Shown: positions 33,870 to 46,199 of the stretch, one piece after another
Numbering within the stretch: position 1 is the stretch's first letter
Layout: each line of letters begins with the position of its first letter
NCBI RefSeq assembly: GCF_963678635.1
Contig: NC_087070.1
Location: 29,736,048-29,800,047, forward strand
From: Symsagittifera roscoffensis
Lineage: Eukaryota; Xenacoelomorpha; Acoela; Convolutidae
Direction: 5' to 3'
DNA: 64,000 nucleotides
Notes under the pieces: generated by a model
Database searches by the model: none
Told to the model about the DNA's origin: nothing
Seen by the model: the letters and a program-made list of their open reading frames with translations, nothing else
Program-made: the position numbers and the translations under genes

Positions 33870-34930
33870 CAACTCGCAAAAAATATCACAAAAAAACAGT
33901 CGAGTTAAAAGCAAAAACCACGTTTTTTCTGTAGCAATGCTGCACCAACACAACATCCTGCCTGAGAAGGAAAGCACACGTTTTAACTCAGTATGGAACA
34001 ATAAAAATCTTATTTATAACACCAAAAGCTTTGGTTCTGTGTCATATGCTCATTTAGCCGTTCGAAGTTTTTTATTTTCCATTCCCATGAAGATAAACGG
34101 AAAAACAAAAGAAGGGAATCAATTGAACGAAAGGAAAGCAGTTTTTAGCATAAATAGTTAAAGGTCCCGATGATACAGTTCAAAAGTTCAACTGCTTGCT
34201 TATATTGTCCCATTTTTTCGTAAGATATCAATAAGAAACAACCCGGACAGACCCAAAATGTAGTCTTTCAATTTTCATATACGGAAAAATGTTAACCTTA
34301 CACTTTTGATGCAATTCCATAGGTACAGAAAATTGCATGAAAGTTCTATGATCAGTGATTTCTCATATATGGAAATTTTATGACAAGCATTTTCCCGTTA
34401 ACCAAAAAAATTGATTTTCTAAAACTCTATTTCTAAATTTTTTTTTGGATGTGTTCGTCCCCGAACACATGTGACAAAAACCATGGTTTACTCAAAACTA
34501 GAGTCACCAAAGGTTTGCCCTTTTGCATTAACAACGCATTGCTTGTTTTGCATTTACAATGCATTGGAAACAACCTGAATTGTGAAGGATTTTTCTTACA
34601 CAAATAGTGCACTGAAAGCATCAAACTTTAAAACTTTGGCAAAAATTTTCAATGATGATTAGATTTAAAATTCGAATTTTCAAATTATCAGACATTAATC
34701 AAGGCATACATAAAACTGCCATACAAAAAAATAGGCGTTTTCCGCTTGTTTGAAAAAAGTTATCCAGAGAAACGGAAAAAAGCCCTATTCTTGGACTACG
34801 TTAAGCACACAAAAATAAATTTTGAATCCAAAAATTGTTTTTGAAAAGGTTTATTTGAGAACAAAATTTGATTTGCAGTTGAAAAAAACAAAAATATTTG
34901 GAGTAATTTCAAAAATACTTGGAAAATTTG
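33870..34930. other. Intergenic, nothing firm
   Basis: AT-rich. Contains ATATGGAAATTTTATGA-type pieces related to the palindromic element at 34931-35107 and a small hairpin TGTGTTCG...CGAACACA at about 34449. No gene was found. Confidence 0.4.
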
Positions 34931-35107
34931 TCTTGTTTTGGCATCAAAGTCGGTGTATCATACTAAAAAAATGTTAATCATACAATTTCCATATAGGGAA
35001 ATTTTATGATAAAATTACCATAATGGAAACTGTATGATTAGAAATTTTTGACAAAAATTGTTCTGTTTTTTTTTAGTACGATACACCGTTTTTGACGCCA
35101 AAACAAG
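34931..35107. mobile_element. Palindromic MITE-like element
   Basis: Inverted arms TCTTGTTTTGGCATCAAAGT plus CGGTGTATCATACTAAAAAA (34931-34970) and the reverse complement at 35068-35107, with few mismatches. The loop carries a further small palindrome around CATACAATTTCCAT. About 177 bases, non-coding. Confidence 0.7.
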
Positions 35108-35109
35108 AA

Positions 35110-35730
35110 AAAAGTTCTTGGAAAATTCAATGACACCATTTTGTATGTATCACCAAAAATGTATGAAAGTTGTATGATTATTATTTTTTTATAGACTCAG
35201 CTTATAGAATTATTTGATTAGTATTTTTGGTTTCTTGAGGTAATCCCGGGAAAAGAGCTCGTATCAGGGCGAAGCCTTAAAGGCTCCCACTGGCATGCCA
35301 GTCTGCCCGCTTTTCAGAAAATTGAAAATAAAATCGATCATAATGGATTTTCGTGGTCTAAAATATAATCAATATAATCAATTGTCATGTAATGCTCACG
35401 CTCAGACAGCAAAATTGGACTCAAAAATGGACTTAAATCTATTTTTTCTGGCGAAATAAACATTATGCACTATAATTCATTTGATATCCATTTTGATCAA
35501 TCTACCTTGTGGCTATTTTCAGATCCACATGGGATGGTTGTATCCCAAAAATATATATTCGTCCAGAAAGTGCATCGAAAAAGTACTATAATTTTATTGA
35601 ATATAGGGATTTTTTTAAAACATTTTTGATCGTCAAAAACAAAAGGGTTTTACTTTTTTTTGTACATGTGTAGCACCATAGTATTTGTCCTTCGTAATCA
35701 ATGAAATTTGATGTATTGCCTGATAATAAA
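35110..35730. other. Boundary region left of the large retroelement fossil
   Basis: Contains the inverted TCGCCCTGA repeat near 35270. No LTR matching the other end of the fossil could be found here. Confidence 0.4.
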
Positions 35731-36160
35731 TATCCTGCGTAAGATATTTCTAATACTGCTAGTGCAAGTGATTGTAGAATTTGTGATCGTCCACCACACC
35801 ACAAGTGATGGAGTGTTTCTAATTCTGATAGTGGCCATCTTGATAAATTCTGCTTATTGTAAAATCCAATTTCATATCTAAGTGGATGTCATAGTGGATT
35901 GCCCCAAAATAGTTATTGTCCATGAGTGATAGTTCTTAAAAACGTGTGCTGCCTTTATCTTGTGGGCAAAGTTTTCTTGTATTTTCCAAAAATGTTATTG
36001 GAATGTATGAGTTTTCATCACTAGAACTGTGGTACGTTTGAGTTGGATTAATTATTAGCTTACCCTTTTTCATGTCGAAATCTTTTTCGTATTTGACAAG
36101 AATTTCTGAATATTGTGTTTCGATTCCATCGATTTTTTCTATAACGGTTTCTGTTAGATC

Positions 36161-36436
36161 TTATTTTATTAGTATTTGATTTTTCAAAGAGAATTGATTC
36201 AATGAAAAATATTTTTGATGAAGTTTAATCATTTTTGCGTGAACTCTTGCAACTTGAAACGTGGTACATGTGACTTCAGGGAACCAAACGATGGTTGCCT
36301 GTGTTCTTGGGGTAGGATCGCAATAACCTTGATCATTCTTAAAATGTAAGCGTACTCCTTGACAAACTAATGTGTCGTCTTTTAAATCTCGTGCTAATTG
36401 TACTTTTACTACTTGAGTTTTCCAATCAAATATCAT
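36161..36436 (-). pseudogene. Env-like remnant, copy A (fossil)
   Basis: An open block downstream of integrase, with a Cys-bearing stretch TQATIVWFPEVTCTTFQVA and a basic tail. Its position after integrase suits an envelope-like gene. The family assignment is inference from position. Confidence 0.35.
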
Positions 36437-38752
36437 TATTTCTTGATATCCTTTATTTTTTGTGTCTGCTTTACAATCACATGGTTTTTATTTCGATGAG
36501 TGTATCCAATTTTTACCGTGTAGGTCTTACGTTAATTGTCCGTGTGCCTCGTGGAACGAACATTCATCGTCTAATTTTATATGACTTTAGTATCTTTCAA
36601 GTTCTGCTTGGTGTGCAGAGTCTGGAAAAACCACAAAATTTAACAACTTTTGATTTGTGCCTTTATTTGTGATTAATTTTATCGTTTGAGCCCGTTTTTA
36701 CAGTCGTCGAGTTTAAAATGTGAAAGTCCTTCAATGTTGCTTTGAAAGAAAGATTCGTGATTAAGTCTATTTTTGTTTCCATTTGAGACTTGGGAACAAT
36801 GTACTTTGCTCTCTGAAAATGTCACTGTGACTTCATATCGTATTGAGGTTGTAGCTCGGGGTTTTGAATAAAACGTCGCTACTATATTTGTTGTTTCTAC
36901 TTCTTAGAGTTCTGATTCGCATTGATTTACTTGGTTTATGGCGTGTTTTTGTTGTGTTTTTTGTTCACCTTCTTCACAGTCATAAGTTGTAACTAATGTG
37001 GTCCTGTTCGAGGGGAGAGATTTTGATGGGATGTTGGTTCTAAAAGAACAAGGGTAGAGATGGTGTGTACGAAAAAAATAATTAGAAGATACCTGTGTAG
37101 GATATAAACGAATATGATTTATAGAATGATATGTATCCAAGTATCTTTTTTTGTATATCTATTTTATTTATAGAAGAATTCTGTTGTGATAATAGGGGGA
37201 GGGAAAAGATTGAGCTGCTATATTTGGTGGAGCTAGGGGTAGAGGGTGATGTACTAATTTGTTTAGTTTTACCGATATTTCAAAATTAATTGTTACATTG
37301 TTTTGTGTAAGGATCTGTATATTGTGTTCTTGTATGTTTTTGTGAATATCGTGGCTTTTTTTTATAACCTGTTGAGTGCCCAATTATGTAATCTGTTGCT
37401 ATCAAGATATTGACAAAATAAGGGAGGAGGTGCTTCGAAATTATTCCAATCTAATTGTAGAGGATATTGTGGGTTAAGAGTTCTCTATATCTATCATCTA
37501 AATTTGCAGGAAAATTTAGTGGAAATGTTGTGGTTGGAACTTGACTTATTGTTGAAGGGGTTGAAGGTAGCGATGAAGTTTCTGGTAGTGACAAAGATGT
37601 ATCGGATGAGATATCTATAGGGTCATGTATATCTATAGGATTCTGATAGTAAAGCGTGTCTTTCTTCACATGTATAGGGATTTTCTTGAAATTAAACTCG
37701 TGTTGTGATTGGGGTTGATTTGTTTGACTAGATGGTGGTGTTGTTGGAAGTTCCTGGGATGTCATAGTCGGTGGGAATTGTTTTGTTGGTTTTTGATTAG
37801 AAATTTTGAAATACTTGAATAATTTTTTTTTCAATTGAAGAAAATCTATGTTGTTTATACTAATATTCAATGAAAATGATTAAGAGGATTGTTGCTAGTG
37901 CAAAGGTGATTGTTACCTGAAATTTGACAAAAATTACTCAAAGAAGAAGGAGGTTTTTCTTGTTGAATAAATGTCCTAACATTTAGCTAGTTGATGAAAT
38001 GTCGTACCTGAGGAGGTGGTCAAAGATTTTTGAGAAGCTGAGGTAGATTTTCGTAAGGAAAAGATAAATTACGAAAAAACTGCAAAAATTATGATGAGGA
38101 GGAGGAATACTTCAAGGGTGTCTACGATAAAAAATTAACTGAATTGAGAAAAGGTTGTGAAGAAAGAAAAAAATGCTGAAATTATTGTCTTGAGAAGTCG
38201 ATATGTATGAGAGAGAAGCATTTGAGAAATATGGTAAAAGATTGTTTTGTTATTGAACTCTTTTCTCTTTGTTTGAATCAAAAAGTTTGTTTGTTACATC
38301 AGTGGGTTTGTTAATAATCGGACATGGTCCTTTTTGGATTGTTTGTAATTTTTTAGATATTCCTTTTTTGTTACAAAATTTGGTATTAAGACATATGTTC
38401 CAATTTTTAAGTTTGTAGCTGGTGTGAATCATGAATCAACTTGTGATTGAATATTTTGTCTTTTTAATAGTTTTTTGGCTGTTTTCTGATAAACTTCTTT
38501 GTCTTTTTTATCTCTATTTAAAATTCATTCCGTACGTGTGCCGGAGGCTAATTTTATGATTTGCGGGTGATGAAAATTATCTTCATCGTGCGTATGTAAC
38601 GGTAAATTACAACAAATTGTTTCTTTAGTAGGTTGGCAATGACCTTGGGTGTTGTTTGAGGAATTTGCTGTGAAATTTATTGTTTTCCGTGGTTTTTGAT
38701 TGAAAACCAATCCTTAAGGTGATAGTACTAGAGTTGTTGTTATCTGTGAGTT

Positions 38753-39397
38753 TTAAGCTAAGAGGAATAGTTTCACGTCTGTTGACCATTCGGTATATTT
38801 AGTATCATTTCCATTTATGATACATCTGAGGTATTCTTGTAGTGAACGTTTCATACCTTCGACTAAATCAGTAGTCCATGGGAAATGAGACGTTCGGTGT
38901 TCATGTTCAATGTTATAAAGATGGCATAATGGGATGATTTCATTATTTATGATTTCAGTGCCATTATCTGGGACAAGCTGTTTTGGTAATCCAAATTTTG
39001 CTATCCAGTGTTCGTAGAGTGTTGTATATGCCATAATACTCATAACATTACAATGAGGTACAGGGTTGAGTGCTACATAGTGTATGAATGCATCAACTAT
39101 AACCATTAAATATGAGCTTCCTCCTGAAGAGGGTGATATCGGTTTCTTTGTATCAAATGAGATTCTGCGATTGAAAAATAAACCTTGTCCCTTAAAGTCT
39201 TGTTTTTCTGCTATTTTCTTCTGATGTGGGTATGGTTTATTTAACCGGCATGTTGTGCAATCGTTACATAACATTTTAACCCAAATTGGTGCTTTTCGAA
39301 AGTGCAAATTGTGGATGAAATTTGAGTACATTTTTTCTGATCCTGCATGTCGTTTTGTATTTAAGGAGTGTGAAATGTGAAATGCTAGGAGTGTCAT
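38753..39397 (-). pseudogene. Integrase, copy A (fossil)
   Basis: 214-residue open block with the zinc-binding pattern (HISHSLNTKRHAG, CNDCTTC), VIVDAFIHYVA, LVPDNGTEIINNE and DLVEGMKRSLQEYL. These are the elements of a Ty3/gypsy integrase core. Confidence 0.85.
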
Positions 39398-39399
39398 AC

Positions 39400-42314
39400 T
39401 TAATGGTAGACAGGGTATTCTTATTTCAAATGTTTGTTATTCCAAATTATCGGTGTTTTCGTTTATGGATGTGTTATTAAATTTTCTCAAGTATCTAAGA
39501 ATTGTTTTGTTTCCTCGAAATGTGATATCTGCCTTTACGGGTTTTACTTTATATTTGTGCCAAGATTCAAGTTTCTAATGACTAGGTCAAGTTTTGATAC
39601 TTCTGTAGTAGCTCCAGTGTCATTTTTTCTGTGGCTGGTCGAAAAATTTTTCCAATTTCTGTTTTCGAGAGAGGTATAATTTCTAGAGGGTCACGTAGGT
39701 TAAAAACTTGATTTATTGTGTATTTTGAGTCTAAATCTGGGGTTCGTGATAAATTTTTATTATCAGTTGAAGTTTCTTTTTTTTTATAGGAAATAAGTCT
39801 GCCCTATACATTTTTTGTTTCAGTGGTTTTTGTTATGTATTGTTCTTGATCCATGATGAAATTGATATCGGTTTAAATTAAGAGTTTTCTAACAAGTCTA
39901 CCTAGTAGTGATTGTTCTTGCAATCTAGATATAATGGAAAATGTTGTAAGTTTTTCATTTGTCAGTTATCACGTCGGTTTTTACTCCATTTTTAAGTTCC
40001 AGTCGTGGTGATGCTTCATCTTTTGCAAGGAAAAACGTTATGTTTTGCAGTTTTTCTACGGTCGCTTTTATTGTTATCAATTCTGGTGGTGTATTTCAAC
40101 TGAATGTATCTGGTTGTGTAAGATTTTTTTCCGCAGCCAGACTAAATGTAAGTTTCAATAGAATTAGTTGAAATCTATAAACTCTATGGTTTGGAATTAA
40201 TTTTTGTGTAAAAAGGAAATTTGATCCAAGTGTTTTGATCCAAGTGTTAAAAACTTAAATTCTGTGAGAATATATATTTCAGCTGTACATTCTCTCATAA
40301 GTGTAGAGAGTCTAAGCTCGGCTTTTGTAAAATAATTTTGAGTTTGCTGAGATAAGATTCATTTTGTTTGTACCTTTGTGTGATTCTAATAATGCTGCGC
40401 CGATTCCAAAGGAGGAGGTGTCGCACCTAGCATAAAATGGTTGGTCTGGATCTGGCATTGTATTTGGTATTTTTTCAGTGAGGAGTGTTTTTATTTCCTG
40501 AAATCGTTTTTGGTTTTCTGTCGTCCATTCAAATATATTTTGTTGTCAGAGAATATTATAAAAGTATAATTGCATTTTTTAGACGTATTTACTTAAAATG
40601 TTTATCATTCCAAGAAAATCTTGGATTTTTTTATTTGATGGAAGTTGATGTTTTATGTTTGCGTCTATGCAAGATTTTACTGAAGTGATTGTATTTCATT
40701 CGAAAATATGTCCCAGGAATTTAACAAGGGTAAGAAAGAAATGTGATTTATCTGGGGCTGCATTTATGTTTTGCTCAGGTGGTATTTGGTGATATTTTCC
40801 AATACTTTGAATTTTTCGTGTTTTGATTGCGGTTTCATGAGAACATCGTCTAAATAGGTTATAACATTCTTGCTGAGAATAAGTGATCGAAAAACTTTTC
40901 TCTTGAATGCTTAAAAAGCTGCTGGTCCCGTGGAAATTTCATAGAAAAGTCTTTGAAATTCGTATTGTTAGTTTCCAATAAGGAATTGTCATGATTGTTC
41001 GTCTCGTGGTATTTGATTATACGCGCTGTTCATGTCAGCTAACGTAAATTATTGCCCATTTATTCTAGTGAGAACTACTTGAAATGTTTCTATAGGCCAA
41101 TTTAGTTAGATTCAGCAATAAGTGAATTGAAGTATCTAGCATCTAGAACAGTTTTTATTGATTCTCCATTAGCGAGGATAGTAACGGTATTTATGAGTGT
41201 GTTTCCTATTGGTTGTTCTTCTTTTTTAACTGGAGAAATGATTTTGTATTGTTCTAAGATGTCTATTAATCTATTGACTTTAAATTATAAGTGAAAGGAG
41301 ATTTTGCTTGCTCGTTGTTTTTTGAAAACTGCGTCAGGTTTTAGAGGTAGATATAGCAGTGAATTTGTTCTTCCAACATCAAAATTAGATATAGCATAAA
41401 TCATTGAGTATTTAGGTAGTAGTTCTGCTAATTTTTCAAATTATTGTTGTGTAATTTGAGGGAGTTGGAAACTGAACATTGTTAGAAAATTCTGTTGTTC
41501 AGTGGTATAATTTGAAAATTGGAATGTTGGTTTTAAATAAGGTGTTTTTGTAAAGTAGTCTGTATAACGTTTTGAAATACTTTTTATATTATTAATGATA
41601 ATTCTTTATTGAGTTCTGTTCATTGACAGATATCTAATCATTTTAAGATGTTATTTACTCTATATGATGTTTCTACTGTGGGAGAAATTGTCGCGTTGGT
41701 TTTATAATATTCTAAAAATCCTAGAGGTAATGTTAATTTATATGAGGAATTATTGTATACGTGCAACGAAATCATATCTGAACTTGTTTTTTTTGTATAT
41801 TTGATTGATGAGATTGTTATTCGAAAAAATTTATGGATTGGTTTGAATTCAAGGTCGGACTTATATAGTCATTGTTTGTTTCAATTTATGTTGTTTTGAT
41901 GGACTTGATTTTTTGAGAAGCTGTATACTTATCCTGACAATGATTTCAGGTGTTTTCGTTCTCGGTTGTACATAGGGTAAAATTTGGAAAATATGGAAGT
42001 TTTTTATTTAATTTTTGAAAGAATGTGAGTGATGTCTTATTCATTCTTGTGTAATAATCTTTTATATGTAATATACTATTTAGAACAACAATAGTGGGGA
42101 TATATTTTGTAAAAAATGGTTTTCCAATGATATTGTGTTTTATATCTGTGATATGAAATGTTTGTTTGAAAGGTTTATTTAAAAGTTTATTTTGTTCCAC
42201 TGTTCGAGTGGGAAGAAGGAGTAATTGAATGTTTCCATAGTTTATTAGACTTGATCCTTGTGCGGTAGCTAATCTGCTTGAAGTCTTTGAAGGTAAGAAT
42301 TTTGGATGTTTCAT
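39400..42314 (-). pseudogene. Protease, reverse transcriptase and RNase H region, copy A (fossil)
   Basis: A protease-like block with HNIIGKPFF occurs at 41946-42314. Reverse-transcriptase remains, including an ADMNSAYNQIP-type motif, lie at about 40950-41060. An RNase H region follows towards 39400. All are heavily broken. Confidence 0.65.
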
Positions 42315-42964
42315 TCCATGTGGGAAAATTTATAATACTTGATTTTGCTCCTGAATCTATTAAAAAATAATTTCGAGGTGTGTTGATTCATAATCTTTGC
42401 TTTTTGGATTTTCTAAGAGAAGTGGAATTGTCCAATTTTTTTCACTATGTGGTTGTATTTTTTATCCTGCGTAAGATGTTTCTAATACTGCTAGTGCAAG
42501 TGATTGTAGAATTTGTGATCGTCCACCACACCACAAGTGATGGAGTGTTTCTAATTCTGATAGTGGCCATCTTGATAAATTCTGCTTATTGTAAAATCCA
42601 ATTTCATATCTAAGTGGATGTCATAGTGGATTGCCCCAAAATAGTTATTGTTCATGAGTGATAGTTCTTAAAAACGTGTGCTGCCTTTATCTTGTGGGCA
42701 AAGTTTTCCACCAGTATTTCTTGTATTTTCCAAAAATGTTATTGGAATGTATGAGTTTTCATCACTAGAACTGTGGTACGTTTGAGTTGGATTAATTATT
42801 AGCTTACCCTTTTTCATGTCGAAATCTTTTTCGTATTTGACAAGAATTTCTGAATATTGTGTTTTGTAAAGTGGATTGTTATATTTGCAAAAGAGATGGA
42901 TTTGAAAACGTGTTGAATTATTTTCGATTCCATCGATTTTTTCTATAACGGTTTCTGTTAGATC

Positions 42965-43240
42965 TTATTTTATTAGTATTTGATTTTTCAAAGGGAATTG
43001 ATTCAATGAAAAATATTTTTGATGAAGTTTAATCATTTTTGCGTGAACTCTTGCAACTTGAAACGTGGTACATGTGACTTCAGGGAACCAAACGATGGTT
43101 GCCTGTGTTCTTGGGGTAGGATCGCAATAACCTTGATCATTCTTAAAATGTAAGCGTACTCCTTCACAAACTATTGTGTCGTCTTTTAAATCTCGTGCTA
43201 ATTGTACTTTTACTACTTGAGTTTTCCAATCAAATATCAT
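42965..43240 (-). pseudogene. Env-like remnant, copy B (fossil)
   Basis: Same length as copy A at 36161-36436 and nearly identical. Confidence 0.35.
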
Positions 43241-45551
43241 TATTTCTTGACATCCTTTATTTTTTGTGTCTGCTTTACAATCACATGGTTTTTATTTCGA
43301 TGAGTGTATCCAATTTTTACCGTGTAGGTCTTACGTTAATTGTCCGTGTGCCTCGTGGAACGAACATTCATCGTCTAATTTTATATGACTTTAGTATCTT
43401 TCAAGTTCTGCTTGGTGTGCAGAGTCTGGAAAAACCACAAAATTTAACAACTTTTGATTTGTGCCTTTATTTGTGATTAATTTTATCGTTTGAGCCCGTT
43501 TTTACAGTCGTCGAGTTTAAAATGTGAAAGTCCTTCAATGTTGCTTTGAAAGAAAGATTCGTGATTAAGTCTATTTTTGTTTCCATTTGAGACTTGGGAA
43601 CAATGTACTTTGCTCTCTGAAAATGTCACTGTGACTTCATATCCTTTTGAGGTTGTATCTCGGGCTTTTGAATAAAACGTCGCTACTATATTTGTTGTTT
43701 TTACTTCGTGGCGTTCTGATTCGCATTGATTTACTTGGTTTATGGCGTGTTTTTGTTGTGTTTTTTGTTCATTTTCTTCTCAGTCATTAACTAATGTGGT
43801 CCTGTTCGAGGGGAGAGATTTTGATGGGATGTTGGTTCTAAAAGAACAAGGGTAGAGATGGTGTGTACGAAAAAAATTATTAGAAGATACCTGTGTAGGA
43901 TAGAAACGAATATGGTTTATAGAATGATATGTATCCAAGTATCTTTTTTTGTATATCTATTGTATATATAGAAGAATTCTGTTGTGAAAATAGGGGGAGG
44001 GAAAAGATTGAGCTGCTATATTTGGTGGAGCTAGGGGTAGAGGGTGATGTACTAAGTTGTTTAGTTTTACCGATTTTTCAAAATTAATTGTTACATTGTT
44101 TTGTGTAAGGATCTGTATATTGTGTTCTTTTATGTCTTTGTGAATATCGTGGCTTTTTTTATAACCTGTTGAGTGCCCAATTATGTAATCTGTTGCTATC
44201 AAGATATTGACAAAATAAGGGAGGAGGTGCTTCGAAATTATTCCAATCTAATTGTAGAGGATATTGTGGGTTAAGAGTTCTCTATATCTATCATCTAAAT
44301 TTGCAGGAAAATTTAGTGGAAATGTTGTGGTTGGAGTTTGACTTATTGTTGAAGGGGTTGAAGGTAGCGATAAAGTTTCAGGTAGTGACAAAGATGTATC
44401 GGATGAGATATCTATAGGGTCATGTATATCTATAGGATTCTGATAGTAAAGCGTGTCTTTCTTCACATGTATAGGGATTTTCTTGAAATTAAACTCGTGT
44501 TGTGATTGGGGTTGATTTGTTTGACTAGAAGGTGGTGTTGTTGGAAGTTCCTTGGATGTCATAGTCGGTGGGAATTGTTTTGTTGGTTGTTGATTAGCAA
44601 TTTTGAAATACTTGAATTATTTTTTTTTCAATTGAAGAAAATCTCTGTTGTTTATACTAATATTCAATGAAAATGATTAAGAGGATTGTTGCTAGTGCAA
44701 AGGTGATTGTTACCTGAAATGTGACAAAAATTACTAAAAGAAGACGGAGGTTTTTCTTGTTGAATAATTGTCCGAACATTTAGCTAGTTGATGAAATGTC
44801 GTACCTGAGGAGGTGGTCAAAGATTTTTGAGAAGCTGAGGTAGATTTTAGTAAGGAAAAGATAAATTACGAAAAAACTGCAAAAATTATGAGGAGGAGGA
44901 GGAATACTTCAAGTGTGTACGATAAAAAATTAACTGAGTTGAGAAAAGATTGTGAAGAAAGAAAAAAGTGCTGAAAATATTGTCTTGAGAAGTCGATATG
45001 TATGAGAGAGAAGCATTTGAGAAATATGGTAAAAGATTGTTTTGTTATTGAACTCTTTTCTCTTTGTTTGAATCAAAAAGTTTGTTTGTTACATCAGTGG
45101 GTTTGTTAATAATCGGACACGGTCCTTTTTGGATTGTTTGTAATTTTTTAGATATTCCTTTTTTGTTAAAAAATTTGGTATTAAGACATATGTTCCAATT
45201 TTTAAGTTTGTAGCTGGTGTGAATCATGAATCAATTTGTGATTGAATATTTTGTCTTTTTTTTAAAAAGTTTTTTGGCTGTTTTCTGATAAACTTCATTG
45301 TCTTTTTTATCTCTATTTAAAATTCATTCCGTACGTGTGCCGGAGGCTAATTTTATGATTTGCGGGTGATGAAAATTATCTTCATCGTGCGTATGTAACG
45401 GTAAATTACAACAAATTGTTTCTTTAGTAGGTTGGCAATGACCTTGTGTGTTGTTTGAGGAATTTGCTGTGAAATTTATTGGTTTCCGTGGTTTTTGATT
45501 GAAAAGCAATCCTTAAGGTGATAGTACTAGAGTTGTTGTTATCTGTGAGTT

Positions 45552-46196
45552 TTAAGCTAAGAGGAATAGTTTCACGTCTGTTGACCATTCGGTATATTTA
45601 GTATCATTTCCATTTATGATACATCTGAGGTATTCTTGTAGTAAACGTTTCATACCTTCGACTAAATCATTAGTCCATGGGAAATGAGACGTTCGGTGTT
45701 CATGTTCAATGTTATAAAGATGGCATAATGGGATGATTTCATTATTTATGATTTCAGTGCCATTATCTGGGACAAGCTGTTTTGGTAATCCAAATTTTGC
45801 TATCCAGTGTTCGTAGAGTGTTGTATATGCCATAATACTCATAACATTACAATGAGGTACAGGGTTGAGTGCTACATAGTGTATGAATGCATCAACTATA
45901 ACCATTAAATATGAGCTTCCTCCTGAAGAGGGTGATATCGGTTTCTTTGTATCAAATGAGATTCTGTGATTGAAAAATAAACCTTGTCCCTTAAAGTCTT
46001 GTTTTTCTGCTATTTTCTTCTGATGTGGGTATGGTTTATTTAACCGGCATGTTGTGCAATCGTTACATAACATTTTAACCCAAATTGGTGCTTTTCGAAA
46101 GTGCAAATTGTGGATGAAATTTGAGTACATTTTTTCTGATCCTGCATGTCCTTTTGTATTTAAGGAGTGTGAAATGTGAAATGCTAGGAGTGTCAT
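45552..46196 (-). pseudogene. Integrase, copy B (fossil)
   Basis: 214 residues, same length as copy A, differing at only a handful of residues. Same zinc-binding and D,D-E motif blocks. Confidence 0.85.
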
Positions 46197-46199
46197 ACT

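Larger units (their letters stand above)
35731..42462 (-). repeat. 6.7-kb internal tandem unit, copy A
   Basis: Starts at TATCCTGCGTAAGATATTTC and matches 42463-49198 throughout, with small indels. The junction at 42462/42463 joins the protease-side sequence (GTGGTTGTATTTTT) directly to the element's far end. Confidence 0.9.

Noticed and set aside
36370-36672. + strand frame of 100 codons, present twice (also 43174-43476)
   Set aside because: It is the shadow strand of the retroelement fossil; duplication alone explains its conservation.
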